Of a stretch of 64,000 nt of DNA, positions 28,009 to 37,982 are shown piece after piece; within the stretch, counting starts at the first letter, position 1, and each line of letters opens with the position of its first letter. The stretch is from positions 184,262 to 248,261 of the forward strand of contig NZ_JGZE01000002.1 in the NCBI RefSeq assembly GCF_000741285.1, written 5' to 3'. The translations under genes and the position numbers were made by a program. This DNA is from Bifidobacterium mongoliense DSM 21395. Its GTDB lineage: Bacteria; Actinomycetota; Actinomycetes; Actinomycetales; Bifidobacteriaceae. The notes beneath the pieces were generated by a model. It was not told where the DNA came from. It saw nothing but the letters and a program-made list of their open reading frames with translations, and made no database searches.

Positions 28009-28231
28009 CCTCCACATCATGGCCATTACCGATTCAACCCTAAGGTTGCAAGGTGGATGAGAAGTGGCACTGACATGAACAAGGGATAAACATCGATGCA
28101 AGCGAAGCATGAGACCGCCGACGTACGCATCATCGCGACAACCGGTATCGTGAGCATGGCGGAATCAATACTCCCGACCAATCACGAACGTCCCATGCTC
28201 CCGCCGGCTTCCTCGAAGAACCGCCGGATTG

Positions 28232-29137
28232 CTACTCCTGGAATTTGGGATCCTGGAGCAGATCCTCATAGAGTTTGCGATACACCGCCGGGCGGAAGTC
28301 CGTTGCCCTGCCGATTAACACATTCGGCTCGAACTTCTCCCTGGTGGCCAGCGTCAGGTCCACGGTCGCCGTGTACATACAGTTCTTCGCCGCCCTCGGG
28401 TCCGTGAACGGATACCCCGCGAAGTATTCGGCCTCGCAGAATTTGGTGCTGGGACTGATAATGCTCGACCCACCCCAGAAATCGTTGTAGAGATCCCTGC
28501 CCGCAAGATTGGCGGAAACAATATAGATCCGATTGACGATGCTGCCCGCCTCCAGCGTCGTGGAACCGAGCGCGACACCATGGCATTTGGCGAGTGCCGT
28601 GCAATTCACGTAGAGGCGGCAGCCTTTAGTCGCATAGTAGCGCATCAGCTCTTGGAAGCAGTAGGTGTCATAGCAGATGCCTAAACCGACAAGGCCCCAC
28701 GGCGTCTCAAAGATGAACGGCTCGTCCCCTCGTGTTGCCCAATGCGGTTCGGGGAACGGCAGGCGAATCTTGTGGTATGAGCCGATGACCCCCTCCGGAC
28801 CACAAACGCACGCCGCATTGTATATCACGGAGGCATCGTCCTTGTCGCGTTCAGGCAATCCGAAAGCTATATAGACACCAAGCTCCTTGGCTTTCTGGGC
28901 CATCGCCTGTGAACTAGGCCCAGGAACCGTCTCCGCAAGCTTTGCCTGCATTTTCTCCGACTATGGCCTTTCCTCTTCGTCGTCGTACCCGGTCAGCCCC
29001 ATCTCGGGGAACACGATGAGATTCGCACCTTCGGCCGCAGCCGCCTCCACGTATCCCAACATACGGTTGAGATTGACCTGTTTGTCGCCCCATGTGGCAT
29101 TGAACGCTACCGTGGAGATCTTGATGACATCCTTCAT
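28232..29137 (-). pseudogene. Carbon-nitrogen hydrolase with an in-frame stop codon
   Basis: Nitrilase-superfamily amidase, 301 codons from ATG 29137, which has GGAGG 7 nt upstream. Codon 59 is TAG (28961-28963); the frame is otherwise uninterrupted. The catalytic triad is complete across the stop: Glu45 (FPEMGLTGY), Lys123 (YHKIRLPFPE) and Cys155 (GICYDTY). Re-initiation at ATG 28951 would lose the Glu, so the product is probably inactive. No other decay is visible, suggesting a recent mutation. It lies 160 bp downstream of nagA on the same strand. Confidence 0.85.
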
Positions 29138-29299
29138 ATGGTTCCTCCTATGACTTGGATATGCAGACGCCCCGACACTAAAGCCGATTCATATCACCAA
29201 GGTTTCAGGCGCATATCACTGATGTTCCATCAGCGTTGCCGCCGATCAGCACCCGTATTCAGCGCAACGCCCACCTCCGCATAGGCAGGATGCTCATCA

Positions 29300-30637
29300 C
29301 TATGCGATGCACCGACCTTCGCACCACACCGATTGCACCTTCCAGGAGGCACCGGCATGGAGCAGACAGTCCGCGGCATAGCCCTCTGAGAGCAAACCAA
29401 GAGGATGGTTCGTAATGGTGTTCGGCCGGTCGATTCCCAAAGCATGGGCCGGCCCCAAGGTGGCTCCGGCGACTACAGATACGGCGGAAAGGCCCAGCTC
29501 CTCCACTCCGCGGCGCACCGACTCCTCCAACGTCAGCGTGGAACCGGCGATCGCACCATTCGACACTAGGCGGGCATGCCCCTGCTTGACGGTGACCGCG
29601 AGCTTGCCCAACGTATAGGCGCCGTCCGGGCACCCCGTCGCGGCCATCGAATCGGTTATGAGGGCGATGCGATCGGCGAACAACGCGAACGCGAGCTTGG
29701 CCACGGGATTCTGCACGTGGAACCCGTCGTTAATCAGCTCGACCTGCACGCGCGAATCCTCCAGAACCGCCGGGATGGGACCGGGCTCGCGGTGGTGGAT
29801 GCCATTCATCGCGTTGAACACATGGGTGAGGATTCTTGCCCCAGCATCAATGCCGCGCTTGGTCGTGTCGTAATCCGCATCGCAATGGCCGATGGCCGGC
29901 AGCACACCCGCTTGGCTGAACCGCCGAATCGCCTCAAGACCATGCGGCAGCTCGGGCGCGATGGTGATCTGGCGAATGCACCCATCACTGGCCTCGAGCA
30001 ACCGATCCACATACTGCGGTTCGGGATCGCGCAGGCACGCAGGGTCATGCGCGCCCTTACGAGACAGTGCAAGGAACGGGCCTTCGAGATGGGCGCCGAT
30101 GCAGTCCTGCCGTTCGGCGCAGACCTTTGCGACGGTGCGCAGATTGGCGCACATCACGTCAAGCGGATTGGTGATCAAACTCAGCACCTGACGCGTCGTG
30201 CCATGCATGGCATGGCCGGCACGGGCGATCGCGATGCCCTCGAATCCGTCATCGAACGACTGCTCCCAAGCGCCATGCGAGTGTATGTCGATGTAGCCGG
30301 GCGTGAGGATGGCGCCGTGTGCGTCGATTACTGGGGCGTCGGCCGTTGGGGAGACGGCGGATGACACGTCGGCCGAACCTTGCGATGCCGCGGGTTTCAG
30401 AGAGACCTTCGTACAGGCACGGTCGAAATCATCGTCTCCCGCACCCGTGGCGACGATCGCTCCATGGGCCGAAACCAACCAGAAGTGGCGTTCGACCCCG
30501 CGCGCATCGATTTTCGTGGCGTTGCGAATCGCGAAGGTCTTCGGCGCACTCATCACGGCCTCGCGAACCGCCGCGCTGCGTTCTTCCTTCGTTACCTTGC
30601 CATCCATGGATATCCCAGCCTCTCTCATTGCCCGCAT
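29300..30637 (-). CDS. nagA: N-acetylglucosamine-6-phosphate deacetylase
   Basis: Removes acetate from GlcNAc-6-phosphate to give GlcN-6-phosphate. 445 residues, longer than usual because of about 45 extra N-terminal residues. Amidohydrolase landmarks: GYIDIHSHG (metal site), HLEGPFLALSRKGAHDP, AIGHCDADYDTTKRG, HVFNAMNGIHHREPG and ALITDSMAATG with the catalytic Asp. Start 30637 has AAGGGG 7 nt upstream. Last intact gene of the minus-strand nag operon, 28 bp after nagB. Confidence 0.92.
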   Translation of the reverse strand: MRAMREAGISMDGKVTKEERSAAVREAVMSAPKTFAIRNATKIDARGVERHFWLVSAHGAIVATGAGDDDFDRACTKVSLKPAASQGSADVSSAVSPTADAPVIDAHGAILTPGYIDIHSHGAWEQSFDDGFEGIAIARAGHAMHGTTRQVLSLITNPLDVMCANLRTVAKVCAERQDCIGAHLEGPFLALSRKGAHDPACLRDPEPQYVDRLLEASDGCIRQITIAPELPHGLEAIRRFSQAGVLPAIGHCDADYDTTKRGIDAGARILTHVFNAMNGIHHREPGPIPAVLEDSRVQVELINDGFHVQNPVAKLAFALFADRIALITDSMAATGCPDGAYTLGKLAVTVKQGHARLVSNGAIAGSTLTLEESVRRGVEELGLSAVSVVAGATLGPAHALGIDRPNTITNHPLGLLSEGYAADCLLHAGASWKVQSVWCEGRCIA

Positions 30638-30665
30638 CGGTGTTCCCCTTACCTACCGGCTTGGA

Positions 30666-31454
30666 TCAGATGCCCTGCCACGCCGGCTTGTGTTCATAGG
30701 AATACTGGTAATAATCCTTGTTGCGCAGACGCGATGCCGCCGCCTCATCGACGATGACCGTGGCACGCCGGTGCAGCTGCAGCGCCGAAGCCGGGCAGAA
30801 CGACGAAATACCGCCCTCGACCGTCTCCGCGATCGCTTCGGCCTTGCCGGATCCGAAGGCGAGCAGCACCAAATGGCGCGCCTTGAGGATGGTGCCAATG
30901 CCCTGCGTGATGCAGTGGGTCGGCACCTGATTGATGTCGTCATCGAAGAATCGGGCGTTATCGATGCGCGTCTGCTCGGTCAGGGTCTTGATTCGCGTGC
31001 CCGAAGCCAGCGAGGAACCAGGCTCATTGAAGCCGATGTGACCATCTGTACCAATCCCCAGGATCTGGATATCGATGCCGCCGGCCGCTTCGATGGCCTC
31101 GTCATACATCGTGCCGGCATCCTTGATGGTCGACAGATCGCCATTCGGCACATGAATCTTGTCGGGGTCCAGACCCAAGGGCTCGACGACCGTGCGGTTG
31201 ATCGTGCTCTTATAGGACTGGGGATGCTGGGGGTCGAGACCGGCGTATTCATCGAGCGCGAACCCTCGCACCTGCGAAACGTCGATGGATTCAGCCTTCA
31301 CGAGCGCCGCGAGCTGATGGTATGCGGCCAGCGGGCTTGAACCCGTGGCGAGGCCGAGCACGCAGTCCGGCTTCTGTTCGATCAGCCGGGCAACGCGCTG
31401 CGCGTAGATCTTCCCGGCTTCGTCCTGATTCTTGACGATGATGACTTCCGTCAT
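30666..31454 (-). CDS. nagB: Glucosamine-6-phosphate deaminase
   Basis: Converts GlcN-6-phosphate to fructose-6-phosphate and ammonia, feeding the bifid shunt. 262 residues, normal length. Motifs: VLGLATGSSPLAAYHQL (phosphate loop), FALDEYAGLDPQHPQSY with the catalytic Asp, and LGIGTDGHIGFNEPGSS. Start ATG 31454 has AAAGGA upstream; a TTG 6 bp earlier is in frame. Lies 21 bp after the kinase gene. Confidence 0.95.
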   Translation of the reverse strand: MTEVIIVKNQDEAGKIYAQRVARLIEQKPDCVLGLATGSSPLAAYHQLAALVKAESIDVSQVRGFALDEYAGLDPQHPQSYKSTINRTVVEPLGLDPDKIHVPNGDLSTIKDAGTMYDEAIEAAGGIDIQILGIGTDGHIGFNEPGSSLASGTRIKTLTEQTRIDNARFFDDDINQVPTHCITQGIGTILKARHLVLLAFGSGKAEAIAETVEGGISSFCPASALQLHRRATVIVDEAAASRLRNKDYYQYSYEHKPAWQGI

Positions 31455-31475
31455 AATCAATCCTTTCTGTTGTGT

Positions 31476-32528
31476 CTATTGTGCGGATGAATCGGCGTGC
31501 TGCCGTGCGATGGCAACGGCAGCCGCTCCGATTGCCCCAATCGGCTGGCTCATGGGGGCGAGCATCAGTCGTTGGGGAAGTTCCAGACTCGCCACGAACG
31601 AACTCGAACGAGCCCTATCGCGCAGATCCGTGGTGATGGCATCAAGCAACGGCTGTCCGGTTTTCGCCAGTCCGCCGCCCAGTACGATCGTCCCCGGATC
31701 GACGCTCATGGCGATGATCATGATCGCCGTGCTCATGCCGTGGATAACCGTCGCGAGGCACTCGTGGGCATGGTGGTCGCCGTGGGCGGCCGCACGCATC
31801 AGCTCCGGCAGAGGATATCCGGCGTCCGTCGGCCAGATCCGCGCCACGGCCGACCCGGAGGCCACGGTCTCCAAGCAGCCCTGTTGCCCGCATTTGCACG
31901 GATAGCGATGTGGTTCGACAGGGATATGGCCGATCTCTCCGGCGATGCCGGTGGAGCCGTGATACACGTGGCCGCCGCTGACGATGCCACAGGCCAGACC
32001 GGTGCCGAAATTGAGCAGCACCATGGGCCCCTGATCATCGGCACATTCCCGGCCAAGTACGGTCCAGGCACCGAAGGCGGCCGCATTCACATCGTTCTCG
32101 ATGCGGATCGGCGTATCGGGGATCTCCTCCGCGATTCGATCGCGCAGGTTGAATCCGGCGATACCCAGATTCACGGCATTGCTGACTTCGCCGGTCTGCG
32201 CGTCGATGGTCCCGGGAATGCCGACACCGATGCCGGCGAGCGCCCATCCGCATCTCGTGGCCACGGCGGATAGCTGAGCGATCAGGGCGACGATCTGTTC
32301 GGCCACGGCCGTATCGCCGTGATCGCTGTCGTCTCGCCGGGATTCCAGGACCGTACCTACACCGTCGATGATGACGCCCTCGATCTTCGTACCGCCGATA
32401 TCGATGCCGATATACACGGATTGAGCGCGGGAGCCGTCCGGTTGCAGGCCGGTTTGCCCCGTGCGCTGTGTGGCCATATCGGCCGCCTCTCGTTCGAGGG
32501 TGGTGAGACGCTCGCCATTCCGCATCAT
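31476..32528 (-). CDS. ROK-family sugar kinase, probable N-acetylglucosamine kinase
   Basis: 350 residues. ATP-binding motif IGIDIGGTKIEGV (about residue 40), sugar-binding/catalytic region RIENDVNAAAFGAW, and the ROK zinc motif CKCGQQGCLETVASG. Start 32528 overlaps the GH20 stop by 4 bp (ATGA), so it is coupled to it; MATQ at 32477 is a possible later start. Context (GH20 upstream, nagB-nagA downstream) points to GlcNAc as substrate rather than glucose, because imported and cleaved GlcNAc must be phosphorylated before NagA. Confidence 0.85.
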   Translation of the reverse strand: MMRNGERLTTLEREAADMATQRTGQTGLQPDGSRAQSVYIGIDIGGTKIEGVIIDGVGTVLESRRDDSDHGDTAVAEQIVALIAQLSAVATRCGWALAGIGVGIPGTIDAQTGEVSNAVNLGIAGFNLRDRIAEEIPDTPIRIENDVNAAAFGAWTVLGRECADDQGPMVLLNFGTGLACGIVSGGHVYHGSTGIAGEIGHIPVEPHRYPCKCGQQGCLETVASGSAVARIWPTDAGYPLPELMRAAAHGDHHAHECLATVIHGMSTAIMIIAMSVDPGTIVLGGGLAKTGQPLLDAITTDLRDRARSSSFVASLELPQRLMLAPMSQPIGAIGAAAVAIARQHADSSAQ

Positions 32529-34567
32529 GCCTGGGCCTCGGTCCGTGCGACTGAGGGAAGCTCAGCTCCGTGAATCTCGGGCTGTGGGGCGGCATCTGTT
32601 TGCGTGTCGTCGCTCTTCGTTTCCGCTCCGGCACGCAGCAGGTCCGCAACGCGCCATATATCGGTCGCGATTCTTCTCAGTTCCGACTCCCTGCTGATGG
32701 TCCGCCAGGCTTCGGCGTACTGCTCGAACCATATTTCCAGCGCTTCGGCCACGGCATAGCGCTCGGCCTGGGCACCGGGATGCAGCAGCATCTTGCCGCA
32801 TCGGTTGAACAGGCGCTGGCCCTGGATGGCGATGAGCCAGGGCTGCAGCTCGTGAGCCTCACCGCACGTATGCGTCGACAGATGACGCACAAGCGAGTTC
32901 TTGGCCTGGGTCAGGCGGGTATCGTTCTCGCCGGCGGTTTCGATGGCAGCGGCGAGCGTGCGCAGGTAGTCACGTCGCACCGCTGTCAGACCCTTCGTCG
33001 GATCGACGTGCAGCGCGACACCGCTCTCCCGAATCTGCTGGTACACGTCGGTGTTCACCGACCCCGTGCCATCGTCGAGCTCAAGATAATGCACGATGTT
33101 CTCCCACGAGAACGACTCGCCCTGGCATGCCGACTTCATGTCGGCGACGCATGAGCCGGTGACATCTCCGTATTCGAGCCTCGCGATCCTGCCGTCCAGG
33201 GTCTCGAGATCGCAGCTGCCGGGGTTCCAAGCCTCCTGGGCCCCATAGATCATGGCGGGGATGCTCATGCGCGAATCGTTGATATGACCGTAATCGCCCC
33301 AATCGGTCACCATGAATCCTTCCGCCCGGTATTCCATGCCGTAGCGGGCCAGGCGACTGATGTTGTTCCAGCCGTCGTCGATATGCGGCAGCACGCTGTT
33401 CCACGAATGCACGGCCGCGCAGACGTATTGCCGGGCACCGGATCTGGCGACCAGCGCGACCTTCTCCTCGGTGATGTCGGGCGCGTACAGCCAGTTCAGG
33501 ATGACGATGTTCTTCGGCAGCAGATCGAGGATCTCGGGCATCTCGACGGCGATGTCGCCCCAGAGCATGGCCTGGTGCCCGCGGCTCTCAACGTACTGGC
33601 ATAGGCGTTCAACATAGCTCGCATACATATGCGGCACGTCCCGCCCGCCGTTGTGGTCGCGCGACCGGCCCTTGCCCAGGTCGAAGGTCTCGTCGCCGCC
33701 GATATTGAAGAATTTCGAAGAGACCGCGCCGATATACGCGTCGATGAGACGCTGGGACAGCTTGAGGGAACCGGGATGGTTGATGTTCATCGTGTGGTGT
33801 TCCTGGCGTTCGATGAAGCTGTACGCCCGGTTCGACTGTTCGGGGAATTCCCCAAGATCGCGGAAGCTGCGCGTCCGCAGCGTCATATAGTGGTGGCCGA
33901 ACGTGGAGATCGAGGGGACGAGCTCAATGCCGCGTTCCCGGCAGTATTCGTCCAGCTCAACGAGATCGCGTGATGTCAACGGGCTGGTTCCCCGCCAGCT
34001 TTCACTCAATCCGCGGACCTTGCCGGTGTGCTCGATATAGAGCTGAAGCTGGTTGTATTTGTATAGGCAGAGCTTATCGATCCACGTTTTCAGCCAGGCC
34101 ATTGTGGGCACGCGCCCGCGCGTCACGTCAAGGCTGTAGCTGCGCACCGCATACGCCGGACGGTCCGCAATCTCCAGGCAAGGCATCGCGATGCCGTATT
34201 GGGCGATCAATTGCCGCAAGGTCTGCACGCCATCGCGCAGGGCTGCCGCATCACGGCCCTCGACCACGATGGGAACGACATCATGCGAGACGGTGAGCGT
34301 ATAGCCATGCGCCTCGAGTTCCGGATTGATGGTGAGCAGTACGTCGACATCGCGATGCTCGCCGCGCGTGATGTTCCAGCGCAGACCGGTCGCATCCGAC
34401 AGGGAATCGGCCAGTTGTTCGGCCAGGAAACACGACTCCGAGCACTGAGAGATGATGCCGGCGATGGGCAAGGCGACGATACCGTCCATCAGGTGCAACG
34501 AGCTCGGCTGGGGAAGCAGCACGGGCGCTGCGACCGACTGCATGGCACTGTTGGTCTCTGTCATCAT
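32525..34567 (-). CDS. Intracellular beta-N-acetylhexosaminidase, glycoside hydrolase family 20
   Basis: Releases terminal beta-GlcNAc/GalNAc from imported oligosaccharides. 680 residues, no signal peptide, so cytoplasmic. An N-terminal GH20b-like domain (residues 15-135) precedes the barrel: VRSYSLDVTRGRVPTM (about 141), ELVPSISTFGHH (about 215) and the catalytic pair Asp292-Glu293 in NIGGDETF. A C-terminal helical region follows. Start ATG 34567 has GAAGGA 5 nt upstream. Being next to an importer, it suits lacto-N-triose, mucin or chitin-type fragments; which one cannot be read from sequence. Confidence 0.9.
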   Translation of the reverse strand: MMTETNSAMQSVAAPVLLPQPSSLHLMDGIVALPIAGIISQCSESCFLAEQLADSLSDATGLRWNITRGEHRDVDVLLTINPELEAHGYTLTVSHDVVPIVVEGRDAAALRDGVQTLRQLIAQYGIAMPCLEIADRPAYAVRSYSLDVTRGRVPTMAWLKTWIDKLCLYKYNQLQLYIEHTGKVRGLSESWRGTSPLTSRDLVELDEYCRERGIELVPSISTFGHHYMTLRTRSFRDLGEFPEQSNRAYSFIERQEHHTMNINHPGSLKLSQRLIDAYIGAVSSKFFNIGGDETFDLGKGRSRDHNGGRDVPHMYASYVERLCQYVESRGHQAMLWGDIAVEMPEILDLLPKNIVILNWLYAPDITEEKVALVARSGARQYVCAAVHSWNSVLPHIDDGWNNISRLARYGMEYRAEGFMVTDWGDYGHINDSRMSIPAMIYGAQEAWNPGSCDLETLDGRIARLEYGDVTGSCVADMKSACQGESFSWENIVHYLELDDGTGSVNTDVYQQIRESGVALHVDPTKGLTAVRRDYLRTLAAAIETAGENDTRLTQAKNSLVRHLSTHTCGEAHELQPWLIAIQGQRLFNRCGKMLLHPGAQAERYAVAEALEIWFEQYAEAWRTISRESELRRIATDIWRVADLLRAGAETKSDDTQTDAAPQPEIHGAELPSVARTEAQA

Positions 34568-34625
34568 TCGATTCCTTCGCATCTCATTGGTTCACAGCAC
34601 TTGGTCCACAACACTGGGTTCACCG

Positions 34626-35780
34626 TCACAGCACAGCAAGAACACGTCTCAACACCATCCCGGCCGCACCAAGCATCGCCGCATCCTCACCGATCGTCGA
34701 CAGCTCGACATGGACCTCGTCGAGAAAACGAGATTTGGTCAGCAGATCGATGGTGGACTGCGCGGCTTCCACCATGGTCCGGTTAACGAGTCGCGATGGC
34801 CCAGAAAACACGACATGCGTGATGTTGGTCAGCGCGACGGGCATCGCCAGAGCCCTGCCCAGCTCCTCGCCGGCCCGGGCGATGATCCGTTCGGCATCAT
34901 CGGGACGTTCCTCAACGGCGGCGTCGAGCACGGGCGACGACACGATCGTCTCGAGACAGCCGGTTTTGCCGCACACACATGGACGCACGCCGTCGGACAT
35001 CACGACATGCCCGATCTCCCCTGCGGTGAAGCCCTTGCCACGCACCACGTTGCCGTCGATGAGCAGGCCTGCGCCCACACCATCGGCGATCTGCACGAGG
35101 ATCATGTCCGATACCCCACCGCCGAAATAGCCTTCCGCGAACACCGCGGCATCAGCGTCGTTCGTGACGACGACCGGACAATCGATCAATGCGTGAAGAC
35201 CATCGGCCAGGTCCATATCGACCCATCCGAGGTTGGGGGCCTCGAGGATCAGGCCTTCGTCGTTCACCGTTCCAGGCGTGGCGATGGCGATGCCGATGAC
35301 CCTGACGTCACACATGTCGAGCAACCGCTGGCACAGGCCGATCACCTCGGTCGGTTCCAGTCGGCCTCCGTGCGGCAGCGCGATCTCGGCACGGTGCATC
35401 ACCTTGTCTGACAGATCCACCACCACCCCACGCAACCGGGTCACGTCGGAGAGATCGATCGACACGATGGCGCCCGACGAGGCGTTGAATCGCAGCAACT
35501 GCGAGGGTTTGCCGGGTCCGTGCGGGGTCTTGTACGCCCCTTCGACCAGCAGACCGTCGTCGAGCAGCTCGGCGACGACATCCGACGTCGAGACCTTGGA
35601 CATGCCTGTGAGTTTGGCCAGTTCGGCCCGAGAATGCGAATCATACGGATACAGGGCCCTCATGACCGCGGTTCGATTGCGCAGCCGTATATCGGAAGGT
35701 GCCGCGCTGGCCAATCGGTGCGAGGCGTTGGCCTGCCGTGAGCCACGGGCATCAATCAATACGGGCAGCCTGCGTGCCAT
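34626..35780 (-). CDS. ROK-family transcriptional regulator, NagC-like
   Basis: 384 residues. Winged helix SRAELAKLTGMSKVSTSDVVAELLDDGLL-type region (about residues 48-78) followed by a ROK fold: IGIAIATPGTVNDEG, VVVTNDADAAVFAEGYFGG and zinc motif CVCGKTGCLETIV. Sits in the middle of the nag locus, so it likely senses GlcNAc or its 6-phosphate and controls the importer and catabolic genes. Start ATG 35780 has AAGGAGG 6 nt upstream. A 13-bp tandem repeat array lies just upstream. Confidence 0.9.
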   Translation of the reverse strand: MARRLPVLIDARGSRQANASHRLASAAPSDIRLRNRTAVMRALYPYDSHSRAELAKLTGMSKVSTSDVVAELLDDGLLVEGAYKTPHGPGKPSQLLRFNASSGAIVSIDLSDVTRLRGVVVDLSDKVMHRAEIALPHGGRLEPTEVIGLCQRLLDMCDVRVIGIAIATPGTVNDEGLILEAPNLGWVDMDLADGLHALIDCPVVVTNDADAAVFAEGYFGGGVSDMILVQIADGVGAGLLIDGNVVRGKGFTAGEIGHVVMSDGVRPCVCGKTGCLETIVSSPVLDAAVEERPDDAERIIARAGEELGRALAMPVALTNITHVVFSGPSRLVNRTMVEAAQSTIDLLTKSRFLDEVHVELSTIGEDAAMLGAAGMVLRRVLAVL

Positions 35781-35791
35781 GGTGCGCCTCC

Positions 35792-35853
35792 TTACCTGTC
35801 TGCGTTACCTATCTGCCTTATCTGTCGGCATTATCGGTCTGCGTTATCTGCTC
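35792..35853. repeat. 13-bp degenerate tandem repeat in the leader of the ROK regulator
   Basis: Nearly five consecutive copies of a 13-bp unit (plus strand): TTACCTGTCTGCG, TTACCTATCTGCC, TTATCTGTCGGCA, TTATCGGTCTGCG and a partial TTATCTGCTC. The array begins 11 bp before the start codon and overlaps the ribosome site on the minus strand. Copy-number change would move the promoter relative to the gene. It could also be a multi-site operator. Confidence 0.8.
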
Positions 35854-35903
35854 TTCACGCGGGACGGTGTCCTGCAGTGATGAGCCGATAAAGTTAACAA
35901 TAC

Positions 35904-36812
35904 TCACTTAACCGCACCTTCGGTAATCCCCTTGACCATATTGCCTTGAATAATCATGAAGAAGATGACCACGGGAAGCGAGAACAGCACCGATGCGGCC
36001 ATCTGCCCGCCGAAGTCCGTTCCAGTCGGCGTCGAGAAGCTCGCCAGCCAAACAGGCAGCGTGTACTTGGATTGATCCTTCATGAAGGTGAATGCGGTCA
36101 AATAGTCATTCCAGGCGGCGATGAACGCAAAGACCGACGTCGAAATGATGCCGGGAGCCACCAACGGGAACGTGATCAGGCGGAGAATCTGCCATTCACT
36201 GGCCCCTTCGACTCGGGCCGATTCGAAGATGTCCACGGGAATGGCGAGGAAGAAGCCCCGCATATTCCAGATCGAGAACGGCAGCACCGAGGCGATGTAC
36301 GCCAGAATGAGTCCCATGTAGGTATTGAGCAGCCCGAACTGATTGAACACGATGAACTGCGGAATCAGCAACGCCGTGCCCGGCAGCATCTGAATCGCCA
36401 GAATCGTGACCATGATCGAGCGGCGACCCTTGAATCGGTACAAGGTGAGCGCCGCGCAGGCGAGAAACGCCAGCATGACGGATACGACGATGGAAATTGT
36501 GGTCACGATGACCGAATTCATCAGATTGACCAGGAACTGGGTCTGGAACATCGCCGTTCTGAAGTTCTGCAGCGACCAGTGCGTCGGTATGAACACCGGC
36601 GTCGCGGTCATGACCTCGTTGCGGGGCTTGAATGCGGTGATCGTCATCCAGTAGACCGGGAAGAACCAGATGATGCAGAACACGACCGCCGCGATCGAGC
36701 TTCTGACCCGATCCCAGCGGATACGGCGCTTGGCTTTCATCGCTCCCCCGTCGTTGTTGGTGGTGTCCGCGCGCATCGGCGTGCGGCGTTCGATTGTCGT
36801 GGCCATGCTCAT
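35904..36812 (-). CDS. ABC transporter permease (MalG type), GlcNAc-oligosaccharide locus
   Basis: 302 residues. TM1 AVVFCIIWFFPVYWMTITAF (about 42-61), EAA loop VDIFESARVEGASEWQI (about 200) and C-terminus MVKGITEGAVK. Its start overlaps the partner permease stop by 4 bp (ATGA). The 123 bp that follow before the ROK gene hold the tandem repeat and GTTAACAATACT, with no terminator. Confidence 0.92.
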   Translation of the reverse strand: MSMATTIERRTPMRADTTNNDGGAMKAKRRIRWDRVRSSIAAVVFCIIWFFPVYWMTITAFKPRNEVMTATPVFIPTHWSLQNFRTAMFQTQFLVNLMNSVIVTTISIVVSVMLAFLACAALTLYRFKGRRSIMVTILAIQMLPGTALLIPQFIVFNQFGLLNTYMGLILAYIASVLPFSIWNMRGFFLAIPVDIFESARVEGASEWQILRLITFPLVAPGIISTSVFAFIAAWNDYLTAFTFMKDQSKYTLPVWLASFSTPTGTDFGGQMAASVLFSLPVVIFFMIIQGNMVKGITEGAVK

Positions 36813-37807
36813 AGATCCTCACCCGACTTCAGAAGATTGCGAATATAGACTCCGGTCAGCAGCAGCAACACGACCACCGTGATCACGGAGATCGCCGAGC
36901 CCTGGCCGATATCGAAGCTCACGAATGCCTTGGTGTAAGTGAATACGCCGATGGTCGATGTGGAGCCGGCGGGCCCGCCTTGGGAGACCAGCCAGATCTG
37001 GTTGAAGACATTGAAATCCCAGATGACGGAAAGTAGGGTGACCACGAGAAGATTCGGTTGAATCATGGGCACGAGTATCTGCCAATAGATGCGCCAACGG
37101 CCGGCGCCATCGAGCTGGGCGGCTTCGAGACACGATTCGTCGGCGGCCAGGGTGGCTGCATAGAGCGTGATGGCGATATAGGGCACCGCCTGCCAGATCA
37201 CCAGCAGCCAGATGCAGATCAGGGCGAGCGTCGTATTATTCGCCCACGACGTGTTGACCATATCGCCGAAGATGACCAGCCTCGAAAGCAGCCAGTTCAC
37301 GACGCCGTATCCGGGCTGGAACAGCCACTTCCAGACGATGGACGAAGCGACGTTGGGCATCGCCCACGCGAAGATCATCACCAAGGTGACGAGGTATCGC
37401 ATGCCGTTGTTGAGCCTGGTCATCATCTGCGATACGTACATGCCGATGAACACGCTGCCCAGCACGAGGGCCGCCGTGAACAGCACGGTGCGCAACATGG
37501 CGAACCAGAAAGTCTTGTCGGCCAGCACGGTCGTGTATTGCTTGATGCCCACGAGGTCGAACTCTCCCGTGAACAGCGAGCGCTGATTGAAATTGGTGAC
37601 CGATGTGAAAAGCAGGAACCCGATGGGTACGGCGACCAACGCAATCAAAATCAGACCCGTGGGCCCGAACAGTATGGCCGCGATCCGGCCATCATCGCCG
37701 CGCAACGCGCGAGCCTTTTTCCTTCGCCGCCTCGGAGGTCGCGAAGGGGTGAGCAATTCACCCTCAATGGTCTCGACCGAAGGGGTTCCATTCATCGAAG
37801 CGGTCAT
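36809..37807 (-). CDS. ABC transporter permease (MalF type), GlcNAc-oligosaccharide locus
   Basis: 332 residues. A basic cytoplasmic head (RPPRRRRKKARALRGDD) precedes TM1 (AAILFGPTGLILIALVAVPI). The EAA loop is ESCLEAAQLDGAGRWRI. Start ATG 37807 has GAAGGA 4 nt upstream. No ATPase is encoded here either. Confidence 0.92.
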   Translation of the reverse strand: MTASMNGTPSVETIEGELLTPSRPPRRRRKKARALRGDDGRIAAILFGPTGLILIALVAVPIGFLLFTSVTNFNQRSLFTGEFDLVGIKQYTTVLADKTFWFAMLRTVLFTAALVLGSVFIGMYVSQMMTRLNNGMRYLVTLVMIFAWAMPNVASSIVWKWLFQPGYGVVNWLLSRLVIFGDMVNTSWANNTTLALICIWLLVIWQAVPYIAITLYAATLAADESCLEAAQLDGAGRWRIYWQILVPMIQPNLLVVTLLSVIWDFNVFNQIWLVSQGGPAGSTSTIGVFTYTKAFVSFDIGQGSAISVITVVVLLLLTGVYIRNLLKSGEDL

Positions 37808-37891
37808 GATCCTTCTTTCGTGATATCCACCGGTCACGCTGACGTCGAGTCGGATGGCGGATGCCCAGTGCCGGAAGACGTGGGCCCAGTG

Positions 37892-37948
37892 CCGACCTGC
37901 CTGTCGCTACCTGACGGTGACGTCGTCACCATCGGCAGGCAGGCCGAC
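37892..37948 (-). promoter_or_regulatory. Intra-operon stem-loop between binding protein and permease
   Basis: Outer arms CCGACCTGCCTG (37892-37903) and CAGGCAGGCCGAC (37936-37948) can pair with one bulge, enclosing an inner GGTGAC/GTCACC stem (37916-37921, 37925-37930). The position, 34 bp after the SBP stop, matches the hairpin at 15098-15145 in the other sugar operon. Confidence 0.65.
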
Positions 37949-37982
37949 AACAGGCATTGCGGGAGCTGCGAATACTGCAGCA

